From: Candidatus Microthrix parvicella Bio17-1
GTDB taxonomy: Bacteria > Actinomycetota > Acidimicrobiia > Acidimicrobiales > Microtrichaceae
NCBI RefSeq assembly: GCF_000299415.1
Contig: NZ_AMPG01000008.1
Span: 42,102 to 106,101, forward strand
Direction: 5' to 3'
DNA: 64,000 nucleotides
The notes below the pieces were generated by a model, which made no database searches, was not told the origin of the DNA, and saw only the letters and a list, made by a program, of their open reading frames with translations. Within the stretch, counting starts at the first letter, position 1, and each line of letters starts with the position of its first letter. Below, piece by piece: positions 9,301 to 18,034 of the stretch. A program made the position numbers and the translations under genes.

Positions 9301-10218
9301 CGCTGCAAGAGCTGATGGTCGCCCTGCCGCTTGGCTCCCGCAACGAGGAGTGGGATTTCGCCACCCAGAACATCCTCGCAGCGTTGGTCGGGCTCACCAG
9401 CCTGACCGTGCTTGGAATCCCCTTGGGCAAGGACGGCCCGGGTGCGATTGCCCAACGCCTTCCCAACCTCACGAGCCTTAGTCTCAGCGCAAGCGGCATC
9501 GGTGATGAAGGCGCTGCTGCGATTGCTGAGCGGCTTCCCAGACTCAGATGCTCAACCTCTGGCACAACCAGCTCGGCACCGCAGGCGCCCTAGCGATTGC
9601 AGAGAACCTGTCCCCCCCTCACCAGCCTCAACCTGGAGAACAACGTCCACTTCCTCACCGGAACCTTGATTGGGGACGAGGGGGCGGTTGTGATTGCCGG
9701 ACGCCTGCCCGGACTCGCCAGCCTCAACCTCGTCGGCAACGGGGTCGGTGACATGGGCGCAGTTTCCGTCGCATCACATTTGACCAATCTGACCAAACTC
9801 GACCTTGGCCGCACCGGCATCAGCCCCGAGGGCCTGGCTGCACTTACGGAAGGCTTGCCCAATCTCACCAGCCTCAGCCTCGACTGCATTCATGTGGACA
9901 ACGAGGGGGGCGGCAATTGCCGCGCACCTCCCCAACTTGACCGACCTCAACCTCAACTTTAATGCCGTGGGTGACGCCGGGTCGGCTGCGCTTGCCGAGG
10001 TCTTGTCCAAACTCACCCGCCTCGACCTTTGCTGTGACGCCGGCGACAACGGTGTAGCCGCGATTGCTACCCACCTGCCCAACATCAACACGCTCCTTCT
10101 CAGCGAATGCGGAATCGGCGATGAGGGTGCTGGTGCGATCGGCGCCCGCTTGCGCAACCTCTCGATCCTCGACCTGAGCGGCAACGACATCACCGACAAG
10201 GGGCTACAGGGGTACTGA
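9132..10218 (+). pseudogene. LRR protein, interrupted by three frameshifts
   Basis: An N-terminal region of about 75 residues precedes at least ten leucine-rich repeats of the same type as in the Roco gene at the window start, with no GTPase domain. The LRR pattern passes through three frames. A base is missing near 9548 (RLPRLR to MLNLWHN). One extra C lies in the run near 9611 (AENLSPLTSL restored if removed). One extra G lies in the run near 9908 (VDNEGAAIAA restored if removed). Correcting all three gives a continuous protein of about 360 aa ending at 10218. Two of the three sites are homopolymers, so sequencing error is a real alternative to decay. The start used is ATG 9132; GTG 9123 is also possible. 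Confidence 0.75.
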
Positions 10219-10286
10219 CCAAAGTTGCCGACGTCCGGGCGTTGGTGCCGCCCGCAGCAGAATGTCACTGCCGCGAATACCTTGGA

Positions 10287-10960
10287 AGCCGTGAGACGCG
10301 ACATCGCCCTTCGGGTGAGGTCGCTCGGTCAGTGGCCCCGACGGCCGCCTTGGTTCTATCCGTCACGATCGCGGGAGCTATGCGATGACCGTCACCGAAG
10401 AAGCCCGGTACCATCGCCTCCAGCAACTCGATGACTCCGTGGGGGAGAAGGGGGCCAACACCATGATGGAACTGCTTCCACCAGTTGGCTGGGCCGACGT
10501 CGCCACCAAACGAGACCTCGACCAGCAGAGCGAACGGCTTGGACTCATGGTTCGCGCTGAGATCTCTGGAGTGCACGCTGAGATCGCTGGGGTGCGGGCC
10601 GAGATCGCTGGGGTGCGCGGGGACTTCCAGAATTCGCTGCGGCGCATGCAGACGGTGCTACTCAGCGCCGTGGTGTCGGTTGCGGGCGTCGTCATCGCCA
10701 TGGCGATCTACCGACCCAATTGAGGCCACTGCTTTGCCGTCACTTGCGCACCACCGAACTGAAGCTTGCGCCGCAATCGGTTGGGACCCCGCCCACGTCT
10801 GAGGGACCTGGTGCACAGATCCAGAGTCCGAAGTCAGCCGAGCAGGCGGTTCAACTGCTGGGGGCGTCTCACCACCGCAGGGTGACCTTGGGAGCCAATC
10901 TTGGCAACTTCCGACGGGGACCGGGTGCTTCGGACCTGCTCGACCCGGACCGGTTCGTGT
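10287..10960 (+). repeat. Segmental duplication, copy 2
   Basis: The second copy of the module at 8701-9300 contains the same 5' flank, a homologous small gene, and an LRR gene that is cut off after about 55 codons, where the DUF1801 gene begins. The breakpoint near 10960 marks where the second LRR gene was lost. Confidence 0.83.
10385..10723 (+). CDS. Small coiled-coil protein with C-terminal membrane helix, second copy
   Basis: A 112-aa paralogue of the protein at 8798. The first 50 residues are almost identical, and the C-terminal hydrophobic helix is kept (about 88-108). The linker differs: it has gained short internal repeats (AEISGVH, AEIAGVR, AEIAGVR), which lengthen the coiled coil by about one heptad. 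It starts at ATG 10385. Its partner LRR gene is reduced to a remnant just downstream, so this copy is probably an orphan. Confidence 0.72.
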   Translation: MTVTEEARYHRLQQLDDSVGEKGANTMMELLPPVGWADVATKRDLDQQSERLGLMVRAEISGVHAEIAGVRAEIAGVRGDFQNSLRRMQTVLLSAVVSVAGVVIAMAIYRPN

Positions 10961-10986
10961 GGAGCGACATTGAACGCAAAGGTTGA
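10798..10986 (+). pseudogene. LRR gene remnant, 5' end only
   Basis: The translation from 10798 (TSEGPGAQIQSPKS, then RVTLGANLGNF and GASDLLDPDRF) matches the N terminus of the LRR protein at 9132. The start codon has become ACG, and homology ends near 10960, so none of the leucine-rich repeats remain. The frame stops at 10986, inside the start of the next gene. Confidence 0.75.
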
Positions 10987-11545
10987 CGCCCACATCGACC
11001 GGTCGACGAAATGGCCAGAAGTGATGACGCGGTTGCGTCCCATACTGGCGGGCTGCGGCCTGACCGAGGAGATCAAGTGGGGCAAGCCCTGCTTTAGCCA
11101 GGATGGACACAACATCGTCATCTTCCAGGAGATGAAGGAGTTCCTGGCGCTGATGTTCTTCAAAGGGGCCTTGCTCAGTGACCCCGACGGGATCCTTGAA
11201 GAGCAGGGCCCCAACTCACGGTCGGCACTTCGTATCTGCTTCAGATCGATCGACGATGCGAACCGGCTGGCCGACACCGTCAAGGCCTACGTCGAAGAGG
11301 CGATCGATGTGGAGGAAGCCGGGCTGCAGGTCGCTCCGGCGTCGGTACTGCCACCCCCCGAGGAACTCCAGAACCGGCTCGAAACCGACCCTGCGTTCAA
11401 GGCCGCGTTCGAGGCGCTCACCCCAGGTCGGCAGCGGGAGTACAACCTCTATTTCTCCGATGCGAAGCAGTCGAAGACCCGCACCGCGCGGGTGGACAAG
11501 TACGCGCCCAAAATCCTTGCAGGCAAGGGTTTCCGCGACCGCTGA
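10970..11545 (+). CDS. YdeI/DUF1801 family protein
   Basis: A 191-aa cytoplasmic protein. The N-terminal DUF1801 domain has WPEVMTRLRPILAGCGLTEEIKWGKPCF and a following FFKGALLSDP; the C-terminal part carries the family tail LTPGRQREYNLYFSDAKQSKTRTARVDKYAPKIL, given here as landmarks in two pieces (residues about 145-185). YdeI-like proteins are small putative stress proteins of unclear biochemistry. TTG at 10970 is chosen because homologous sequence begins at NAKVDAHID; the longer frame upstream belongs to the LRR remnant. It stands alone and does not look linked to the LRR modules. Confidence 0.8.
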   Translation: MNAKVDAHIDRSTKWPEVMTRLRPILAGCGLTEEIKWGKPCFSQDGHNIVIFQEMKEFLALMFFKGALLSDPDGILEEQGPNSRSALRICFRSIDDANRLADTVKAYVEEAIDVEEAGLQVAPASVLPPPEELQNRLETDPAFKAAFEALTPGRQREYNLYFSDAKQSKTRTARVDKYAPKILAGKGFRDR

Positions 11546-11659
11546 CCCTCCCCTCAGCGCTACCGGCGCTGTCTGGACGTCCCGGGTCCTTTGCCCCTGT
11601 TCCCGTCTTTTCGGAGCATGCGATGCTGAGGCGGTTGCCGATGACGTGAGGTCCAAAAC

Positions 11660-12127
11660 ATGGCCGCATTCCTGCGAGCGTGGTGGTGGAAGATGCTGGT
11701 CGCCGGCGCCGTGGTGTTCGTTGCGATCCAATTCGTTCCGTACAGCGTCGACAACCCGAAGACAGGCGACGAACCGGCGTGGGACAGCGCGCAGACCCGC
11801 GAATTGTTCATGACCGCCTGCGCCGACTGCCACAGCAACGAGACAGAGGTCCTGTGGTTCGAGAACGTCGCCCCAATCAAGTGGTACGTCGCCAACCACG
11901 TGAAAGAGGGACGCGACGAACTCAACATCAGCGAATGGCACACTGCTGCGGGTGATGAAGCTGACGACTCCGCCGAGACGATCGAGGAGGGGTCGATGCC
12001 GCCCGGCTACTACACATACTTCGGGCTGCATGGCGACTCGAAGCTGACTCCGGCACAGAAACAGCAGCTGATTGATGGCTTCAACGCGACGATGGCAGCC
12101 GACCCGCCCAAAGGCGGAGAAGGCTGA
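11660..12127 (+). CDS. Haem-binding domain protein, membrane anchored
   Basis: A 155-aa protein with an N-terminal membrane anchor (about residues 9-27, rich in W, V and A) and one c-type haem site, CADCH, near residues 54-58, inside the pattern ACADCHSNETEV. This is the haem-binding domain family (Pfam Haem_bd), found in periplasmic or outside-facing small cytochromes. A MPPGYY motif near residue 115 could supply the distal methionine ligand. The partner electron carrier is not visible. The gene converges with a truncated minus-strand gene. Confidence 0.82.
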   Translation: MAAFLRAWWWKMLVAGAVVFVAIQFVPYSVDNPKTGDEPAWDSAQTRELFMTACADCHSNETEVLWFENVAPIKWYVANHVKEGRDELNISEWHTAAGDEADDSAETIEEGSMPPGYYTYFGLHGDSKLTPAQKQQLIDGFNATMAADPPKGGEG

Positions 12128-12412
12128 CCGACACGGTGCGGTCACGAGCAGTGCGATCGCGGCGATGCAGGCTGCGGAGAGCAGGGCGTAGCCGACCCCG
12201 AGGTAGGGCACCTCGCTGAACTTGCCGGAGAACTCGGCGAGGTGGATGTAGGCCGTGCCGGCGAGGCCGATGACGGCACCGACCTCGGCAGCGATCACTG
12301 CCGGTGTGCGCTCGAAGCGGCCCATTCCTTCGATCAGCGACGGTGGTGTCGTGGTCGGGACGGACAGGGCCTGCCCTCCTGGTGTGATGCCGGCTTGCGT
12401 GCGGTTGGTCAT
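12128..12412 (-). pseudogene. Membrane protein, 3' truncated
   Basis: The start is good: ATG at 12412 preceded by AGGAGAAAAGG. The protein begins MTNRTQAGITPGGQ and has two hydrophobic helices (AVIAAEVGAVIGLAGTAYI and YALLSAACIAAIALLVT). After about 95 residues the frame runs without a stop into the antisense of the haem-protein gene, and its composition changes. I read this as a small integral membrane gene that lost its 3' end at a rearrangement near 12125. No function is recognised. Confidence 0.5.
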
Positions 12413-12676
12413 CCTTTTCTCCTCTGGTCCGCCTCGACGCGAGGCGGGGGTTGGTGATGACTCGATTGGACACCCGCCGCCTGAGGCCCAGCCGAGGTGC
12501 TGCTGTGCATTGGCTGAGAATCGTTCACCCGTGAGTTCGAGGTGGGAACCCCCCCAGCCCGGGCTCGGCGAGGCCGGCAACGCCGCCGCTGGGGCCAACC
12601 TCCGGGTTGGCTGAGTGTTTCCGCACAGTCGCCCGTTTCTCACGCTCCTCTTATCTGAGCCCCGAATACTCTGCTC
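12413..12676. other. Intergenic, GC-rich, no gene seen
   Basis: This holds the ribosome-binding site of the minus-strand gene ending at 12412 and the leader of the GT2 remnant. A GC-rich inverted stretch (CCCAGCCCGGGCT near 12550) is present but is not a clear terminator. Confidence 0.4.
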
Positions 12677-13212
12677 ATGGACAACGAAGCGGCGCGTTCC
12701 AACCCACCGGTGCCTGACCTGGCTCAGCCACCGGTGCTGGAGATCGCCGTCCCCGTGTTCAACGAGGCGCACGTGCTGGAACGGTCGGTGACCACGCTGG
12801 TTGACCACGTTCGACAGCACGTGCCGTGTCCCACCCGACTCACCATCGCCGACAACGCCAGCAGCGACGACACCCTGGCGGTGACCCGGCGACTCGCGGC
12901 GAACACAGCCCGGGTGCAAGCCCTTCACCTCGGCATCAAGGGCCGGGGCAATGCCCTGGCAACAGCCTGGGGCCGCTCCGATGCTGCGGTGTTGGGGCAC
13001 AATCAGGCCGACGAGGCGATCGGCAGTCGGGCCTGCGGATCCATGAGGTGCCCGTGACCTGGGTGGAGGACCCCGACAGCCGGGTTGCCCTCATCGCAAC
13101 AGCGCCGGCCGACCTCGACGGCATCCACCGACTGCGTGCCGACCGCCGACGGGCCGCCCGCCATCAGCTCGAACATCCCCCACTGCCTGCGCACCATGGA
13201 GCACTCTCGTGA
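12677..13212 (+). pseudogene. Family 2 glycosyltransferase with internal deletion
   Basis: The N-terminal part (LEIAVPVFNEAHVLERSV, then IADNASSDDTL) is a clear GT2 nucleotide-sugar binding half similar to polyprenyl-phosphate sugar transferases. After AWGRSDAAVLGHN the catalytic DxD region is missing. A short piece, IGSR, remains, and the C-terminal piece GLRIHEVPVTWVEDPDSRV follows in another frame. Roughly 80-100 codons are gone. The original stop overlaps the GTG of the GT39 gene by four bases, the spacing expected of an intact YkcC/YkcB-like operon. The enzyme cannot be functional as read. Confidence 0.8.
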
Positions 13213-15398
13213 CCATCGACGTGTCCGAAGCTCGCCCGCCCACCGGGATTGCGGCGCCCACCGAGGCCGGACCCCCCACCAAGGCCGCTCCTCCAGCCGA
13301 AGCCGGTCCCCCGACCAAGGAGACGCAGCGCCCTGACGTGTCGCACGCCAAGCCGCAACGCTGGGAGCGCCCGGCGCTCGGCGCACTACTGGTCGCAACC
13401 GCCGTGTTGTACATGTGGGGGCTCGGCCAGGCGGGCTGGGCCAACTCGTTCTACTCCGCCGCCTCGCAGGCCGGATCCGCCAGCTGGAAGGCGTGGTTCT
13501 TCGGCGCATCCGACGCGGCGGGGTCGATCACGGTGGACAAGCCCCCGGCCTCCCTGTGGCTGACCGGCCTGTCGGTTCGGGCGTTTGGCCTGAATTCGTG
13601 GAGCCTGCTGGTGCCCCAGGCGCTGATGGGGGTGGGCACGGTGGCCCTGGTGTGGGCGACGGTGCGCCGGTGGGCGTCGGCTCACGCTGCGCTGCTTGCC
13701 GGGCTGGTGATGGCCACCACCCCGGTGGCCACGCTGATGTTTCGGTTCAACAACCCCGACGCCCTGCTGACCCTGCTGCTCGTCGCGTCGGCCTACACGA
13801 CGCTTCGGGGCATCGAGGACGGCCGCCGCCGCTGGGTGATCGCCACCGGCGTGATGCTGGGGTTCGCCTTCCTCACCAAGCAACTTCAGATGATGCTGGT
13901 GGTGCCCGTGTTCGGCGGGGCGTGGCTGATCGCAGCCCCGAAGCGGTTTGGTCGGCGCCTGCTGGACCTGCTCATCGGCGGCGCCGCCATGGTGATGTCA
14001 GCCGGATGGTGGATCGCCATCGTCCAGCTGTGGCCGACGAACTCACGCCCCTACATCGGCGGCAGCCAAACCAACTCGATCCTCGAACTTACGTTGGGCT
14101 ACAACGGCCTGGGCCGCCTGACCGGCAACGAAACCGGCAGCGTCGGCGGGGGCGGTCCAGGCGGAGGGGCCGGCGGTTCCATGTGGGGCGCCACCGGCTT
14201 CAGTCGCCTGCTCGACGGTGCCGCCGGCGGTCAGATCGCCTGGTTGATCCCGGCCGCCTGCGTTGGGCTCGTGGCCGGGCTGTGGCTGACGAGATCGGCC
14301 AAGCGAACCGATGTCCGCCGGGCTGCGCTGCTGGTGTGGGGTGGCTGGCTGGTGGTCACCTTCCTGACCTTCTCGTTCATGGCCGGGATCTTTCACGACT
14401 ACTACACCGTGGCCCTGGCCCCGGCCATTGCGGTGCTGATCGGTCTGGGCGTCCAACTGCTTTGGGACGTCCGCCACAGCCTCACCGCACGCATCACGTT
14501 GGCGCTCACCATCGCCGGTTCGGCCGGTTGGGCCATCGTCCTGCTACGACGTGCGCCCGGGTGGAACAGCTGGCTGATCCCGGTGATCGGCGCGCTCGGC
14601 TTGGGCTCGGCCATCGTCATCATGCTGCCGACCGTGCCCCGGCGGGTGCTCGTTGGTGCGGGCGCCGCGGGGGCCATCGCAGTGCTGGCCGGGCCGCTGG
14701 CCTGGAGCATCGAAACGGCCGCCCACCCTCGAACAGGCTCGATCGTCACCGCCGGACCCAACGTGCAGGGATCACAGTTCAGGTTTCCCGGCGGCGCGGC
14801 AGGACGCGGTTCCCCACCACCCGGACGGGGCGCCGCACCCGACGGTCGGGCCGGACTTCCGCCCGGCGGCCCAGGCGCACGACCAGGTGGACAGGCCGCG
14901 CCACCACCTGGTGGGCAAGGAGCCCTACCGGGAGCAGGCGGCCGGCCAGGCCGTACCAACGAGGCCACCGGTAAGTTGCCGGCCGGATTCCCCGGCGGGA
15001 TCTCCCTTAGAGGATTGGGTGGAGCGGGCGGCCTGCTGGACAGCGCCAAGGTCAGCGCCGAGGTCGCCGCGGTTCTCCTCGAGAACGCCGATCACTACAC
15101 CTGGGTGGCGGCCGGGGTCGGCTCCAACCGTGCCGCCGGGTTTCAGCTGGCCACCGAACGGCCCGTGATGCCCATCGGAGGCTTCAACGGCTCCGACCCC
15201 TCCCCCACGCTGGCCCAGTTCCAGCGATATGTCGCCAACGGCGACATCCACTGGTTCATCAGCGGAGGTGGGCGAGTCGGCGGCTTCAACAACCAACAGG
15301 GCGGCAGCGAGGAATCGTCAGCCATCGCCTCCTGGGTGACCACCCATTTTGAGCCCACGACCATCGACGGGGTCACCCTCTACAACCTCAACCCCTGA
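13209..15398 (+). CDS. Family 39 glycosyltransferase, YkcB-like
   Basis: A 729-aa polytopic membrane glycosyltransferase of the ArnT/PMT fold that takes sugars from polyprenyl-phosphate carriers. Residues 1-45 are a Pro/Ala/Thr-rich tail made of short degenerate repeats. About ten or eleven membrane helices follow, from residue 58. The first outside loop carries SITVDKPP, with the acidic residue typical of the family's active site. A Gly/Pro-rich stretch (about 525-590) separates an outside C-terminal domain (GLLDSAKVSAEVAAVLLENA). Its usual partner, the GT2 that charges the lipid carrier, is deleted just upstream, so it may depend on another GT2. Confidence 0.85.
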   Translation: MTIDVSEARPPTGIAAPTEAGPPTKAAPPAEAGPPTKETQRPDVSHAKPQRWERPALGALLVATAVLYMWGLGQAGWANSFYSAASQAGSASWKAWFFGASDAAGSITVDKPPASLWLTGLSVRAFGLNSWSLLVPQALMGVGTVALVWATVRRWASAHAALLAGLVMATTPVATLMFRFNNPDALLTLLLVASAYTTLRGIEDGRRRWVIATGVMLGFAFLTKQLQMMLVVPVFGGAWLIAAPKRFGRRLLDLLIGGAAMVMSAGWWIAIVQLWPTNSRPYIGGSQTNSILELTLGYNGLGRLTGNETGSVGGGGPGGGAGGSMWGATGFSRLLDGAAGGQIAWLIPAACVGLVAGLWLTRSAKRTDVRRAALLVWGGWLVVTFLTFSFMAGIFHDYYTVALAPAIAVLIGLGVQLLWDVRHSLTARITLALTIAGSAGWAIVLLRRAPGWNSWLIPVIGALGLGSAIVIMLPTVPRRVLVGAGAAGAIAVLAGPLAWSIETAAHPRTGSIVTAGPNVQGSQFRFPGGAAGRGSPPPGRGAAPDGRAGLPPGGPGARPGGQAAPPPGGQGALPGAGGRPGRTNEATGKLPAGFPGGISLRGLGGAGGLLDSAKVSAEVAAVLLENADHYTWVAAGVGSNRAAGFQLATERPVMPIGGFNGSDPSPTLAQFQRYVANGDIHWFISGGGRVGGFNNQQGGSEESSAIASWVTTHFEPTTIDGVTLYNLNP

Positions 15399-15430
15399 CC
15401 CAAACCGTCCCTCCGGTGGGACGACCGCTC

Positions 15431-15474
15431 GGCCGGGCCGGGGCACGAATCCAACATCGTGCCCCGGCCCGGCC
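15431..15474. terminator. Bidirectional hairpin between convergent genes
   Basis: A perfect 18-bp inverted repeat (arms 15431-15448 and 15457-15474, GC-rich, ending GGCACGA/TCGTGCC) with an 8-nt loop. It lies between the ends of the GT39 gene and the ammonium transporter gene. No U-tract is visible, as is common in high-GC Actinobacteria. Confidence 0.75.
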
Positions 15475-15481
15475 ACTCCGC

Positions 15482-16942
15482 TCAGATGTGGGATTGCCGG
15501 CCGAACTCCGGATAGCCGGTGACGCCCATTTCCGGAACGTCAAGACCCAGTTGCTCGTCCTCCCGCGAGGAGCGGATACCACCCGAGGTGAAGCGGTCCT
15601 GAAGCTTGAAGAAGGCGTAGGAGATGCCGAAGATCACGGTGCACAAGACAACGCATCCAAGCAGCTGCGCCCCAAACTGGCCCACGTCACCGGCGATCAG
15701 CCCTTTCACGCCGCTCACATCAGAGCCGTTCCAGCCCGCCCCATAGCTGCCGTTGGCGAAAATGCCCACGCTGAGCACGCCGAACAACCCACACACGCCG
15801 TGCACCGAGATGGCGCCGACCGGATCGTCAAGGTGCAGCGTGCGTTCAACGAAGAACACCGACTCGATCACCAACACCCCGGCGATGGCACCGATCACGG
15901 CCGCGGCCCACGGGGCCACGAACGCACACGGCGCCGTGATGGCGACCAAGCCGGCCAGCATGCCGTTGACCATCATCGCCGGGTCGGGTTTGCCCGTCCG
16001 CCGGGTGATCCATCCGATGGATGCCACCGCACCAAACGCCGCCGCGATCGCGGTGTTGGCCGCCACGGTGGCGAACTGAATGTCGGTGGCTGCCAAGGTG
16101 GAGGCGGCATTGAAACCAAACCATCCGAACAGCAGGATGAACGTGCCCAGCATGGCCATGGGGATGTGGTGGCCGGGGATCGCCTGGGGTTTGCCATCGA
16201 CGAACTTGCCGATTCGAGGCCCCAACACAATCGCACCTGCCAAGGCCGCCACGCCACCCACTGCGTGCACGACGCCGGACCCGGCGAAATCGGCATACCC
16301 GGCACCCAGGTGCATCGAGTGCCAACTTTGGGCCAGCCATCCACCGCCCCACGTCCACGCAGCGAACAGCGGGTAGTAGAACGCCCCGCAGAACAGTCCC
16401 CACACGCAGAAACTGCCCCACTTCCAACGTTCGGCCATCGAACCGGTGGGGATGGTTGCCGTGGTGTCCATGAAGGCCACCATGTAGAGGAAGAGGCCGA
16501 ACAAGGCTGCGCCCCCCGTAGCGGCGGATTGGCCCGATAGGAACCAACCGCCCTGGTGCAGGAACGTCCAATCTCCCGACCCGACCAATGCACCCCCAAC
16601 CGGGTTGTCCAAGCCAATCGTCGGGGCGGAGAAGCTGCCAAAGGCCAACGGAAACCCGACGGCGAAGAACGCCACGAAACCCAGGCCGAACACTGCGAAG
16701 TTGGTGCTGACCACGTGGGCGGCGTGCTTGGCCCGACAGAACCCGGTTTCCACCATGGCGAACCCGGCCTGCATGAAGATCACCATCGCGGCCCCGATGA
16801 CCACCCAGAGGAGGTTGACCTGGGTGCCCAGAACCTCCACCGGGTCGGTGACGCTTTGAGCGCCGGCCACTTGCGGGAACAGCGCCACAACGGCGCCGCC
16901 AACCGCGGCGGCTGCGCTAAAGCGAAGGAGTAATCGACGCAT
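15482..16942 (-). CDS. amt: Ammonium transporter, Amt/MEP/Rh family
   Basis: A 486-aa channel. A signal-like N terminus (ending VAGAQS) precedes eleven membrane helices. Family hallmarks are seen: GFAMVETGFCR near residue 60, ADFAGSGVVHAVGG with the conserved Asp and first pore His near 215-225, GWFGFNAAST near 275, and SVHGVCG with the second pore His near 375. It imports ammonium or ammonia. ATG at 16942 is chosen over an in-frame upstream start at 16966 because AGGAG sits eight bases upstream and the signal sequence starts there. No glnK gene follows, which is unusual for amt loci. Confidence 0.93.
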   Translation of the reverse strand: MRRLLLRFSAAAAVGGAVVALFPQVAGAQSVTDPVEVLGTQVNLLWVVIGAAMVIFMQAGFAMVETGFCRAKHAAHVVSTNFAVFGLGFVAFFAVGFPLAFGSFSAPTIGLDNPVGGALVGSGDWTFLHQGGWFLSGQSAATGGAALFGLFLYMVAFMDTTATIPTGSMAERWKWGSFCVWGLFCGAFYYPLFAAWTWGGGWLAQSWHSMHLGAGYADFAGSGVVHAVGGVAALAGAIVLGPRIGKFVDGKPQAIPGHHIPMAMLGTFILLFGWFGFNAASTLAATDIQFATVAANTAIAAAFGAVASIGWITRRTGKPDPAMMVNGMLAGLVAITAPCAFVAPWAAAVIGAIAGVLVIESVFFVERTLHLDDPVGAISVHGVCGLFGVLSVGIFANGSYGAGWNGSDVSGVKGLIAGDVGQFGAQLLGCVVLCTVIFGISYAFFKLQDRFTSGGIRSSREDEQLGLDVPEMGVTGYPEFGRQSHI

Positions 16943-17171
16943 GGAGTGTCTCCTGACCTTGGGCACCGGGGGTGCTGCCGTAGCCGGCGAATGCCGACCA
17001 CACTCCGTGCGAACAAGTTCGCGTGACGAAGTAGCCGTACGCTCGCATCGCCGTGTTTCGGTTCGACGACCCGAATGTTGCCGGTCGATGAACAGGTGGA
17101 ACCTTCAGGTGCGGGTCGTTCCGGGGCGCGCACAAGGAAGCCTCACCCTTGTGACGGCCCGGTCGGTGAAC
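16943..17171. other. Leader region of amt
   Basis: These 229 bases lie between the amt start and the end of the DedA gene, both on the minus strand. Apart from the amt ribosome-binding site I recognise no gene or riboswitch. Confidence 0.4.
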
Positions 17172-17819
17172 CTACGCCTGTGGGGTCGGTTGGGGAACGC
17201 TGGGCTCGTCTGGCGAGCGAAAGCGTTCCTGAGCCACGGCAAACACGGCGGGCAACACCGAAATGCCCACGATGACCAGGAGGGTCAGTTCCAGGTGATC
17301 GCGAACGACCGCCATGTTGCCGAAGCGGTAGCCGATCAGGGTGACCCCCGCCCCCCACAACACGCCGCCGACCACGTTGAAGCGGGCAAACGACCGGTAG
17401 GGCATGTCGCCCACACCGGCCACCACGGGGCAGAGGGTCCGCACGATGGGCACGAAGCGGGCCAGCACGATGGCCTTCGGTCCATGTCGATCGAAGAAGG
17501 CAATGGTGCGGTCCCGATGCTCAGCCTTCAAAACCCGCCGGTCGGAGCGCTTGAACAACGCAGGACCCGCGCGGCGTCCCAGGAGATAACCGGTTTGGTC
17601 CCCAGCGACGGCGGCAACGACCACCACCAGGATCAACACCCAGATGTTGGGGTTGAACGACAGCCGGGGCAAAGCCCCCGCAGCCGCAGCTCCGGCGGTG
17701 AACAACAGCGAGTCGCCGGGGAGAAAGAACCCAATGAGCAGGCCGGTCTCGGCGAAGATGACGGCGGCGATGCCGATCAGCCCGAAGGCATCGATCAGAT
17801 GGCTGGGCGAGAGATTCAT
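17172..17819 (-). CDS. DedA family membrane protein
   Basis: A 215-aa polytopic protein. It has the DedA signatures E(T)GLLIGFFLPGDSLL (residues 24-38) and GDQTGYLLGRRAG (73-85), and the downstream F-x-R-F(V)PIVRT motif with the conserved arginines (KAIVLARFVPIVRT). DedA proteins are flippase-like transporters linked to undecaprenyl-phosphate or phosphatidylethanolamine recycling and proton-motive-force homeostasis. It is divergent from a second DedA gene, with 215 bases between their starts. Confidence 0.9.
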   Translation of the reverse strand: MNLSPSHLIDAFGLIGIAAVIFAETGLLIGFFLPGDSLLFTAGAAAAGALPRLSFNPNIWVLILVVVVAAVAGDQTGYLLGRRAGPALFKRSDRRVLKAEHRDRTIAFFDRHGPKAIVLARFVPIVRTLCPVVAGVGDMPYRSFARFNVVGGVLWGAGVTLIGYRFGNMAVVRDHLELTLLVIVGISVLPAVFAVAQERFRSPDEPSVPQPTPQA

Positions 17820-18034
17820 CAGTGTGGTTCCGGCCCATTCGCGTGCACGATCTCAGACGATCACGTCACCATGGCCGGACGGGCTTCCAGCTCGGCCACG
17901 AACGAAAGCGTATCCACATTCGTGCCCGACCGGGCGCGGCCCGACGCCTTGGCGCCGTCACCGACGGGTTCGACGCCGCCCGTAGGATCGGGAGGTCGGG
18001 GTTGGCGTCGCCACGCCCGACGGGCGGAGCCTGC

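Noticed and set aside
11216..12127. Long minus-strand frame over the DUF1801 and haem-protein genes
   Set aside because: Only its first 95 codons (12128-12412) look like a protein. The rest is antisense to two well-supported genes.
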